Positions 1 through 8,771 of a stretch of 64,000 bases of DNA are shown piece after piece (within the stretch, counting starts at the first letter, position 1; each line of letters starts with the position of its first letter). The stretch is from NCBI GenBank assembly GCA_963585895.1, contig OY757911.1:61735668-61799667 (forward strand), in the 5' to 3' direction. A program made the position numbers and the translations under genes. The DNA is from Sepioteuthis lessoniana. Its lineage: Eukaryota; Mollusca; Cephalopoda; Myopsida; Loliginidae. The notes below the pieces were generated by a model. That model did no database searches and had not been told where the DNA came from. It was given only the letters and a program-made list of their open reading frames with translations.

Positions 1-196
1 TTAACTCGTCCCATTTCATCAGCCAATTTCCGCCCACGCGATTTCCTCTCATAACTGCCATTAGAATGTGTCACTTCCTTCCAGTGCATCACCTTGAATG
101 GCATTTTTGGCCGGGTCAAAAGGTCAAAACATAACACAATGATATCCTTGTTTCTGTTTTGTTTACAGAGCACCACTCATGTACAAAAACACGCAT

Positions 197-197
<1 letters not shown>

Positions 198-235
<38 letters not shown>
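198..235. repeat. (TC)n microsatellite
   Basis: An almost uninterrupted TC dinucleotide run abuts the 3' end of the SINE-A copy. Confidence 0.97.
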
Positions 236-242
<7 letters not shown>

Positions 243-243
243 C

Positions 244-503
244 TATTTGCCCAACCCCTCCGCTCGGACACGATATGACACAAGGTCAATTTTTTAAGCG
301 AAGTTTAACAGGTTTGAATTCAGAGTTTTCCTTCTACTAGACTAGTTGCCTCACCAAAGCTGAAGAACCTAGTACTATTTACCCATAGCTGGGTTCATAA
401 CTTTCCTAAGTGCTATGAGAAATGAAATCAGCCTGGTCCAGGATTTGAACTTGTGTCGCCGTGTCCATTTCCTACGACGATAACCATTACACCACAGGCA
501 CCT
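244..503 (-). mobile_element. SINE-A copy, near full length, minus strand
   Basis: This is a tRNA-derived SINE read on the minus strand. Its head carries an A-box-like stretch (GGTGTAATGGTTA) and a B-box-like stretch (TTCAAATCCTGGA). The body ends in the family's 3' sequence CCCGAGCGGAGGGGTTGG, here with small changes. The copies starting at 2489, 14532 and 38454 on the plus strand align along the whole length, which defines the family within this window. It sits between a (TC)n tract and a (TATC)n/(TC)n/(TA)n tract. SINE-A is a local name; the family is not identified against a library. Confidence 0.85.
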
Positions 504-508
504 CTAAA

Positions 509-533
509 CGATCTATCTATCTATCTATCTCTT

Positions 534-564
<31 letters not shown>

Positions 565-580
565 TTATATATATATATAT
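509..580. repeat. Compound (TATC)n-(TC)n-(TA)n microsatellite
   Basis: A tetranucleotide run grades into TC and then TA. It follows directly after the SINE-A head. Confidence 0.95.
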
Positions 581-627
581 GAGGGTCCACACACGTAGAG
601 GGATTTTCGGGCTCGGCCCGAAGTGTT

Positions 628-697
628 ATTCTCTCCAGTCTATCTATATTGAAGCAATAAAAATTCTCTCCAGTCTATCTATATTGAAGCAATACAA
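628..697. repeat. Two-copy 35-bp tandem duplication
   Basis: The unit beginning ATTCTCTCCAGTCTATC occurs twice back to back with a 35-bp period and about one difference, so it is probably a recent slippage or unequal-exchange duplication. Confidence 0.9.
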
Positions 698-929
698 ATT
701 CCCACAGAATATGTCATCTGTTCTTAGCTTTGGTTGAACTCAACATCCAGATTCGAACCATCATAAATAACTATTTCGGCTTTCTAACTTTTACAGGTTT
801 GTTTTATTTTTATGACTTCAAATGTTTGCATGAATTTTGCTGACGGATTTGATCATTGTGAAACAAGTTTAAAAAAATAAAAGAAAAAAGAAAAAGAACA
901 TGGCTGAGTTCAAATGCTGAATTAGGCTG

Positions 930-1075
930 CTTGCATTGTATACAAGCCTAACAATCTTTGGAAAGGTATGTATCCCACTATTTCCCTCCTGCTATGGGAA
1001 ATAGTAAGGCATACTTAGCTCCTTAACTCTCGTATGGCAATTGGTGTTGGAGAAAAAAATCTACATTCAAACCAG
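930..1075 (+). mobile_element. SINE-A partial, diverged
   Basis: The central and 3' body of SINE-A can be recognised (GGAAAGGTATG, a CTATGGG...AAATAGTA block, and TATGGCAA...GGAGAA), but the tRNA head and the terminal GAGCGGAGGGG are missing. It is an old, truncated copy. Confidence 0.6.
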
Positions 1076-1461
1076 AGCAAGCTATTGCTACCCAAGATCC
1101 TCATGACCGAACCAAGTTGCAATATAAGAATAAGTCTAAAATATAAGTACATATAATGTTATCACAATCTTCGATGGACACTCGCATAATACTCAGAAAA
1201 ATATACGCCTCTGGTAGATGGAATTATATTAAAAATAATAATCTATAGAAGATATAAAAAGGCTTTTTGAAAAATATATATTTGTAGTTATAAGCGAAAT
1301 TCGTTTGGTCTGGTTTTCGAAGGTTTCGTCACATATATAATAAATATGGTAGTATTTCTGGGTAACCTAATCCAGGAAGATTACATGACCACATTTCATA
1401 GAGCCAAGTGATGTTCAAGTTTACAATCTGTATTTGCTGAACGAGAACTTTTCAGTCTAAA

Positions 1462-1672
1462 TTTCTGAGATGAAGGTTGATAATTTTTATGACTTGGAGT
1501 ATTCAGACTATAGTCTTCATATTCATGGCTATATTTACAACTTTTCCACCGATGTGTTCTTCCCCTTTTTTCAGATGTTTTAGGTCGAATTCAGAAGCCC
1601 ACGCAGAACTTCGCACCGAAAAGTTTATTTTATCTACGGGGGTCGATTGTTCTAATTCTGTTAACTCTGACA
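1462..1672 (-). mobile_element. SINE-E body, minus strand
   Basis: On the minus strand this matches the body of the SINE-E copy at 36800-37137: the block around CGACCCCCGTAGATA, then CATCTGAAAAAAGGGG, then GGTGGAAAAGTTGT. It is more diverged than the other two copies and lies head to head with the plus-strand copy that starts about 4 bp away. No tRNA-like head is visible on this copy. Confidence 0.65.
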
Positions 1673-1675
1673 CCA

Positions 1676-1986
1676 AGGACACATGGTGTAGCAGATATAA
1701 GCTTTTGGTTGAAAAGTGCTTTTAAGTGGAATCATCAGAAGATTGCAAGTTTAATTCCACTTGTACCCAGTTATTCTTAACGGAATTAACAGTCATGGAT
1801 TAAATAAAGGGTTCGGTTTGACGTTCTGTGAGGCCTTTCAGTTTCGACATGAAACACCAGAAGAAGACCGACGTACACATTGGTCGAAACGCTGCGAAGT
1901 TGAAGACAATAGCCCGAATACTTTAAGTGTTAAAAAGAGAACATCACGTACTTTCAATTCAACCAATATTTTGAAAAATGTTATTC
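1676..1986 (+). mobile_element. SINE-E copy, plus strand, with tRNA-like head
   Basis: The head (GGACACATGGTGTAGCA, later TTGCAAGTTTAATTCCAC) corresponds to the tRNA-like head of the copy at 36800-37137, where the B box reads GGTTCAATCCTG. The body carries CCAGAAGAAGACC and GGTCGAAACGC, which resemble the CTGANGA and GAAA strands of a hammerhead core around a GACC/GGTC stem. The reading frame across it (about 1761-1991) has no family resemblance and is ignored. Confidence 0.7.
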
Positions 1987-2064
1987 AATAGTAAGCGTAA
2001 ACAGACCATTACGTAAAGAAAGAGTATTTTTGAGTGAATTTCATAAATGGGCAGTGACCTCAGA

Positions 2065-2283
2065 TTAGTTGTTATCATCGTCAGAAGATCGAGTTGTGAC
2101 AACAATAGACACTAGAGAGACACTATCGGGTGCAGTAATAGAAACGTTGTGACCAAGGTGAGGACACCAGTCCGAGTACACCAATAATCTCCTGGGGTAT
2201 GCCTGGCTGAGTTTAATTTTCTGGGTGTGAGATACTTCATTTTCTTCTACAATCAACTCATCATTTACGCATTTGGCAATCAC
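2065..2283 (-). other. Unrecognised higher-complexity segment with a 72-codon open frame
   Basis: This stretch is less AT-rich than its surroundings and is open for 72 codons on the minus strand. I see no known domain, no catalytic motif and no second copy in the window. It could be a remnant of a mobile element or chance. Confidence 0.25.
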
Positions 2284-2488
2284 CGAATTTGTACGAGAGC
2301 CTAGGAATCACGTATTGTAAGAGATTTTCATTGAATGACACCTGTAAACGTTCTGAGCATTAACTTTACTGCCTTGATAAAAGAATCGCATGATTAGAAC
2401 AGGGATTAAATAAGAAAATGACAGAGGACAGAAACATTTGGGAGCCTTTCGTAGAACAGAGTTAGGGGACTAGTTTTATTCATCATCG

Positions 2489-2764
2489 CATCGTGGTGTA
2501 GTCGTTATCGTCGTAGGAAATGGACACGGCGACACGAGTTCAAATCCTGGACGAGACTAATTGCATTTCACATAGCACTAATACCATTGGGGAAGGTATG
2601 AATTCAATTATTCTCCCTCCAGCTATTGGTAAATAGTAGGACAGACTAGGTTCTTCAGCCTTGGTTTGGCAATGGTCTAGGAAAACTCTGAATTAAAACC
2701 TGTTAAACTCCGCTTAAAAATTGACCTTGTGTCATATCCTGCCCGAGCGGAGGGGTCGGTAAAT
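2489..2764 (+). mobile_element. SINE-A copy, full length
   Basis: The full family order is present: tRNA-like head (CGTGGTGTAGTCGTTATCG, then GAGTTCAAATCCTGGA), body (GGAAGGTATGAATTC, ATAGTAGGACAGACTAGG) and 3' end (CCCGAGCGGAGGGG). Similarity to the copies at 14532 and 38454 is visibly high, so this family was active relatively recently. Confidence 0.9.
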
Positions 2765-2859
2765 AGTATCATCGCAAATTAAGTTTGATCCTAACTAGTG
2801 GGATCAATTTTGTAAACTTCAGTAAGACTAAGTATAATTGGGGCAATCCCCGTCGTATT

Positions 2860-3085
2860 TTGACTAGATGCACTGTGACATTGTCGTAAATAAGTTCAAA
2901 ATTAAGTCCTGCTATGACGTACACTTTCGAACTAATATCCTTGGGAAAGGTATGAACCTTATCTCCCCGGATATGGGTTAAATAGTATCTCTATTGTTCT
3001 TCTATAAGGATAGATTTAGCTTTAAATAACCCCAAAAGATTGATTTAGTTTCTTTGTTTAATGGCATACCAAACTAAACTAAAAT
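2860..3085 (+). mobile_element. SINE-B copy, diverged
   Basis: The body GGGAAAGGTATGAACC...GGGTTAAATAGTAT...GTTCTTCTA and the tail ending in AAAGATTGAT...GGCATACCAAACTAAAC match the SINE-B copies at 20495 and 24158. The tRNA-like head is degraded. Confidence 0.75.
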
Positions 3086-3779
3086 AATTTAGAAGACTTT
3101 CCGAATATCTATTTACTCTGATATATAAAACACTACATATATTCTACTTTGGTGAATCTGTGATAAAACGAACTATTCTGACCACTGCTTTCAAAAAAAA
3201 GCGAGCAAGTACTATGAAAAGTAATTTTAAAATATTTTTGAAATTCTAAAGAATTATTTAAAAAAGTAATAAAATAATATAAATCATCAACGAAGTGCAA
3301 ATATATATATTCAATCATATTAATATGTAAATATGTTAATTCGCTTATTTTGTAAAAATTATCGTCTTATAAGAAATGACACACATCGGTGATTTCTGAA
3401 GAATTAGGATCGTTGAAATACATATAGATTATTAATTACGCTTCAAAAAATATACAGGAACTCATGAGACTTTTTGCATGAAATTTCACTTGATTACAAA
3501 ACGGAAATATGTCTGGTAAACAAATATTTATTAATGAGAAAGTCAAAACCTTATTATTTAGAATTAAACAAGTTTGTAAATTGATAAAACTCAGAGATGC
3601 ATTTACTGAAACTCAGGAAGGAATAGTTAATCTACTACAAAAAGATTGGTAATAAGTAAAAGAGATTTCCACTCTCACCAGGTGTCCGCTTTGTGGGCGG
3701 AACTTAGAATAAGCTAATTGTATCTCCTTCAAAAGAATAAGACCCCATTAAAAAGAGGTCCCCTAGTTATTACATGAAT

Positions 3780-3900
3780 ATCTGGTGGTGAGGCTTCACT
3801 TCTAGAGATCTGGATGAGTTAGAATTAATTCTTGATTTTCATTATTCCCATGTCCACTATAACCTAGAGTTGTAACGCCTATTAGGGTCTCCAATCTTAA
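3780..3900 (+). mobile_element. SINE-D fragment, weak
   Basis: The order GGTGGTGAGGCTTCA, CCCATGTCCACT, GTTGTAACGCCTATTAGGGTC follows the central region of the SINE-D copies at 31735 and 50636 (GGTGAGGTTTCAGGG, CCCATGTCCACTCTGG, GTAGCACCTGATAGGG). It is short and old. Confidence 0.5.
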
Positions 3901-4019
3901 GGCAAAAATTCGTTATTTTGGGGTCAGATTTGGGAATCGCAATCGTGTTGACGTATTTTATGTCAATGTGTTTTGAAATTTTTTTGCACACGGTTCCATT
4001 GAATTCGAATAATTTTTAA

Positions 4020-4150
4020 ACTGATATATTTGACCCATACAGGGGGCCCTAATAGATCTATTTGACCCATAGATGGGGCCCAAATAAGTATTAGCCTTCC
4101 AGTTCAGAGTGAATTTGGAAAAAAATTTTAATGAAGGGATCCTGACCATC
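4020..4150 (-). mobile_element. SINE-D fragment with internal tandem duplication
   Basis: The segment TTGACCCATAGATGGGGCCC occurs twice in a row (about 4029 and 4059) and corresponds to the reverse of the AGGGCCC...TGGGTTAAAT junction of SINE-D. It is truncated on both sides. Confidence 0.55.
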
Positions 4151-4439
4151 AGCTGAAGTTTAGTACCATAGCTTGGACAACACTTTTTTTTACGGGAAGA
4201 TCCAATTCCTCAGTAGAGGACACAATCAACGTATTCTAAGCTTTGAAAACAGAGTGATATTTTAACTGAATTTGTATATTTTTTAACGGCATGCTTAAAA
4301 TATAACATAACATGAACGTTTCATAAAGCAATTACAAACATATTTTCAAAATTTATATATAATTTTACAAAGAACATTTTTATATGTTTATTTTGCTGGA
4401 AAGAAAGGCCAGGAATTGTTTGTCTTCGTAGGTCAGTGG

Positions 4440-4683
4440 CTATTTACCAGCTTGGTTTTGGTTTAATAACATATAAACCTCCTGTGTTATTAAATGCTGA
4501 AGCCATCCTTGAATTAGGACAATAGTGATAGTGATTAGTTTATGGCTGTGGGAATAAGAGAATTAATACCTTTTCGAAAGTCCTGGTCCGAAAATTATGT
4601 AATAGCGCGACAGGGATTCGAACTTACAACGGTGTCACATCCAGCAACTTTGCCACTACGCTACTACTCCACGGGGACTCCTC
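4440..4683 (-). mobile_element. SINE-B copy, full length, minus strand
   Basis: On the minus strand the head begins AGGAGTCCCCGTGGAGTAG and contains the B-box-like AAGTTCGAATCCCTG. The body carries the SINE-B landmarks and the shared tail (AACACAGGAGGTTTATATG...AACCAAAACCAAG). The tRNA-like head is better preserved here than in most copies. Confidence 0.8.
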
Positions 4684-4729
4684 ACCTATTTATCAGATAA
4701 TATACTACGCATAACATAGTATTACAACA

Positions 4730-4812
4730 ATGGGACAACTGGTGAGAATCGAACCCGCCTACCTGCCTGTAATAATGATATGCGGATATAAAGTGTTCTC
4801 CATTACACCGTG
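4730..4812 (-). mobile_element. tRNA-like sequence (SINE head or tRNA pseudogene)
   Basis: On the minus strand TCACGGTGTAATGGAGAACA resembles an A box and GGGTTCGATTCTCACC is a near-perfect B box. The spacing is longer than in a normal tRNA and no full cloverleaf closes by eye, so a SINE head or pseudogene is more likely than a working tRNA gene. It lies 47 bp from the head of the SINE-B copy on the same strand. Confidence 0.6.
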
Positions 4813-5460
4813 ATGAAGTGCCGCGCTCAATATGTGTATCAGCTATATCCAGTTAATTTGCGTCCAGAAATTTCGAACAATTTATACCCAATCAAAACAA
4901 GGAATAATCAGAAAAAAAGAATCGTTAAATTTATGCATTCAAAACTCAGCAAGCATTTAGCTGAACTGACAAATTTATTCAAACGCCGATTTTCAAATAG
5001 ATCGAAATTAATTATGGCCTATTATACTAAATACCTGGCAGTTTCCATGAAAAGAAAACCTGTCAGAACCTTCTGCACAATTTTCTTTTTCTAATTTAAT
5101 CTTCTCATGGTACTCTGGATTATTTTAATTCATTTAAAATTATTTTTAGTCTGTTTTCATAGTTTTCGCTCGCAAAAATTCGCGTTTCTAATTAAATAAT
5201 TTTCCTGGAGTTATTACTCTTGTAATTTATGCATTATTTTATAAAGGTTCATTTTAGTACCTTGAGGTCTTCAATTCATTTGTTTAGTTTTGTTTATAAG
5301 ATGTGTATATTTTGAGTAAGTAATGGAAAACGTAATTAAACAAAATCAATGATAATTAGGCGGCAACGCCGAGTCATTTATATTCTACTCAGAATATTAC
5401 TTATATTTACTAATAATGTTATGCACTAGTTTGTATTTCGTTGGAATTATAAGCGCATGT

Positions 5461-5675
5461 CCTTTGGTTTAGTTTCTTTTTTAGTAGGTTATTTAATGCC
5501 AAAGCCATCATTGTAAATGAACAATCTAAGAAATATTTAACCAATAGCTAAGAGTAAATGGGACTTTGTAACTTTCTGAAATGTATTAATTTGAAAGTAG
5601 GCCTAATAGTGCAAATGGAATTCGAAATCGCTTACTACGGTATCACGTTTGTCACTAGGCTAGGGAGATTTCCCC
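5461..5675 (-). mobile_element. SINE-B copy, diverged, minus strand
   Basis: The reverse of the shared tail (TTTGGTTTAGTTTCTTTTTTAG, GGTTATTTAATGCCAAAGCC) is followed by the reverse of the body and a degraded head ending at CTAGGGAGATTTCCCC. It has many substitutions. Confidence 0.75.
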
Positions 5676-5699
5676 TATGAACACATATGTATGCCTTTG

Positions 5700-6690
5700 T
5701 TCATTATCTACAAACCTCAAACTACGAAGGTCAATATAGTCATGAAACTAATAATCAACGTATATGTATGTAATAATGCATATATAATTCCATCAATCTA
5801 TTTGGACATATACAGGTATATTGACATATGTATGGGTGTGTATATTTAGGTGGAATTTTTTTTTCAATTTTCCTGGTTCGTTGATTATTATTTATTGGTA
5901 TATCAATCCTTGTGGGATTTTTAATGCCAAATTCTTTTTTTTTTTTTTTTTTTTTTTTTTTGTATACACGATTTATTAGAAAATAGTTTTCTGGTAAATA
6001 TATATATTTCTTTTATTTTTAAACGAATTGATCTGTCCCCAAGATAAAGATTAAACAAATTTTGCTTCAGAGGCGTAAGCTTTGTAAATGGTCTTGTTTC
6101 GATACGTATATTAATCTTTTTATATTAATTTACTAATTTGAAATTTGCGACTATACTGCTAGTTTCCTTTCCAATTACCATACTTTCTTTCATTTTCGGT
6201 TCTATATAAGGTTTTAGTTTTATTGTGTTTTGATCTTTGGAGGTTACACTGTTTTCGTTTGTTTGTATTGTCTTATTTAATATTTGGTTTCTCAGGAGGG
6301 TTTTTTGTTTGTGATTTTGTTCTTGATGTTGTAGGTTCGATATTAACAGACATATTTGGTCAACAATAAGTTCAAACAGAATTACTGATGATAAATAATT
6401 ATGTTAATATCTTAAAAGACATTAAATCAAATAGTATTAAGTAAAATCATTTTCCTAATATATCAAAAATATTTTCTCGATTTTATTCAGTAATTATTTA
6501 AAAAATAAAAAAAAAATGGTTGATAGATGTTTATGACACATCAATTTCTTTGAGATCGAATTATACTCAGGGGTTAGGGAATTACGTGAATGGTATTTAT
6601 CAACATTACTTGCGTAGTTTCTTCAACAATTTTTGCACACGCTTACATGAAATCAAGTATTACTATCGAATACGAATAATTCATTATATT
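5700..6690. other. AT-rich DNA without recognisable genes
   Basis: No credible reading frame is seen. It holds an isolated SINE-B/D-type tail fragment (TATATCAATCC...TTTAATGCCAAATTC, about 5898-5932) ending in a poly(T) run of about 29 bases (5933-5961), which on the minus strand would be an A-tail. A diverged TTTGCACAC-type module lies at about 6633-6690. Confidence 0.6.
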
Positions 6691-6694
6691 TTTG

Positions 6695-6915
6695 ACTTAT
6701 AGATGGAACTCTTTGAGGTACTAAATCTATGGGTCAGTGTGAACCTGGGAGTAATGGTAATAAAGGAATACTGTACACTCCCCAGAACTCCAGAAGTGGA
6801 GCCTCACCGACAGATGCACTTTTGTAATATTCACGTGACAATCTCTTTGTGTTCAACGGGGAGAAGGATCTTACCCTTCTTAAGGGGATTGAACCAGCGT
6901 ATCCTAGGAAACACT
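6695..6915 (-). mobile_element. SINE-D partial, minus strand
   Basis: Landmarks in reverse order (GACTTATAGATGG, GTGAACCTGGGAGTAATGG, CTCCCCAGAACTCCAG, GAGCCTCACC) match the reverse of SINE-D as seen at 18960-19180. An open frame at 6703-6930 is the SINE read through. Confidence 0.7.
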
Positions 6916-7431
6916 GCCAGGGTGAAATAAGACAAAAATGAAAAGAAAAGAAAAGAAAGGTAAAAAAAAAATATTGAGCTGCTGTTTAAGGTGGAAGACG
7001 TTAATTAAAGTTGTGTTTATTTTTTACCAATTACAACAAAGAAAGAATAAACGTCGATTAAGTATGATAATTATAATTATTATGAAATATTTAGGATTCT
7101 CTGCAGAATACAATTAATGATGGCATGGTGCAGGAGCAAAAGTAGTTAAAACTGTCAGTTATTACAAAGTATAATATTGAAAACAGTAAAAATTGGTCTC
7201 TGGAAAAGAATGATTTGCAGCAATCAACCGCATTAAATTAATCATTAGACACTGAAAGATGACTGGCACTATTGATGAAATATTTTTTTTTAATTCAGTT
7301 AGAAAACACATTTTATTTCAATCCTGAAAGTAACTACTGAACGAAACCGTATAAAATAAATTTTTGATATAACAAAAAAAATATTGAAAGAAAAAGGGGT
7401 AGAATAATTCTGGTTTGGTCAGGAAGTTGTG

Positions 7432-7434
<3 letters not shown>

Positions 7435-7492
<58 letters not shown>

Positions 7493-7494
7493 TG
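7435..7494. repeat. (TA)n microsatellite
   Basis: A TA run with one interruption (TACATA). Confidence 0.97.
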
Positions 7495-7637
7495 AAAATG
7501 AGAAAAGTTTGCATTATAATGTGCTCAAAGCCGCTCCAACAGAACAGATCAATGACTCAGATAATATCAAATTATTAACATGATTACCATTAATCTAAAT
7601 TTCATACTGTATGCACATACATCAGACTGAAAAGTGA

Positions 7638-7695
<58 letters not shown>

Positions 7696-7806
7696 GTGTG
7701 TGTGTGTATGTGTGTGTGTGCGCGCGTGTGGTTGTGTATTTATATATGTGTCTGTCTGTATATATATATATATGTGTGTATGTGTATATATATATATATA
7801 TATATA
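7638..7806. repeat. Compound (TA)n-(TG)n microsatellite, unit 1
   Basis: A TA run, then TG with a CGCGCG interruption, then the non-repetitive spacer ATTTATATATGTGTCTGTCT, then TA again. The same spacer recurs at 11410-11431 on the far side of the LINE. Confidence 0.95.
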
Positions 7807-8035
7807 TCATCATCATCATGTCGCGCTGGTAGCACGGATATCCCTGACCCTCTCTCGCCACTCCTCCCTCTCATTCACCGCCCTAGGTAGGTCTTCAGGA
7901 CAACATCCCGTATCCTCACATAGCTGCAGAATGTATGCTCGTGCTGGTCGTCCTGCTTTTGCAAAGCCATGTGTGGGGGTCCATAAGAGTACATCACTTA
8001 TGAGTTCGTCCCTGCTTCTCCAGCCGTGTCCTAAA
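7806..8035 (-). mobile_element. RTE-like LINE 3' end with ATGATG tail, inverted segment
   Basis: On the minus strand this encodes the C-terminal end of the RTE-like polyprotein seen at 42391-42780: the block GHGWRS..DELIS-type, then WTPTHG-type, then AGRPARAYILQL-type, then DTGC. It ends in GCGCGACATGATGATGATG, the short-repeat tail of the family. It is in opposite orientation to the adjacent endonuclease/RT body (about 8640-11312). The break at 8035 falls at the position of the RRTRHAGH region, roughly 250 bp downstream in the element from where the other segment stops. Confidence 0.85.
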
Positions 8036-8771
8036 TAAACGCTAAAAGGGAGAGGAATGATTTGAACTCACGTGCCAACAGAGGAAAAATGTTTCAATAC
8101 TGGTCAGTATGTCTTTAAGTCCTATTAATTTAAAATGCTGAGTTTTACAAAATGTTATGCTGTATTTTTGTTTGTAAAATAATGCTTAAACTATGCGTTT
8201 TAAATGTAAAGACACGCTTACTTTACTATAAAGCCAAATTGAATATATGACTCTGTCCAAATGTCAGCGAACACGGCAAAACGTTTTTGAATCTCTTCTA
8301 TAATTTGAAAATTCTTAAAGCCCTAACAGTAGTTTAGAAAAGAAAAAGTAAAAGCCTAAAACACCCAATGCTACCACAAAAAAAAAAAAAATTTCATTGT
8401 AAAAGCTCTATAATTCCTAAAGCCTCCTCGGTTCCCAAACGGTAGTATAGAAGAAAAACTAAAAAGCCTAGGAAAATGTCCCAATACCGCCAACAAAAAA
8501 AAAAAAAAAATTCAGTACCATTGGACTTTAACTAAGTCAAAACTTAAGAAAACTAAATCAAAATTACCCCCCCCTTTTACGTACACATGGGAAGCAGCAT
8601 GATGTACGTAAAAGTATTTGAATAAACCCATGGACAACCAAACTCAATACCTAAACAGGTCCTGGACGCGAGTTTGACGACTTTACGCTCAGGATCGTTA
8701 GTTCGATCGGGGAACTACTGCTGCTCCTCTATAAGAGTGGCTTCTATAGAAGAGAATAAAACAGCCATCGA
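8036..8771 (+). other. Putative LINE 5' region with about 100-bp imperfect tandem repeat
   Basis: This lies between the inverted LINE 3' end and the first recognisable endonuclease codons. It contains two related blocks (about 8310-8400 and 8412-8515), each running AATTC(T)TAAAGCC...AGTA(T)AGA...AAAAGCCTA...CAAT(AC)C and ending in a poly(A) run. From about 8640 the sequence is less AT-rich (GGTCCTGGACGCGAG onward) and probably is LINE 5' UTR. Another SINE remnant near 8060 is possible. Confidence 0.4.

Noticed and set aside
4730..4812. Functional tRNA gene
   Set aside because: A and B boxes are present but spacing is too long and no cloverleaf closes by eye; a SINE head or pseudogene is more likely.
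4810..5094. 94-codon open frame, basic protein
   Set aside because: AT-rich lysine/asparagine-type composition, no motif, starts at the edge of a tRNA-like SINE head; probably chance.
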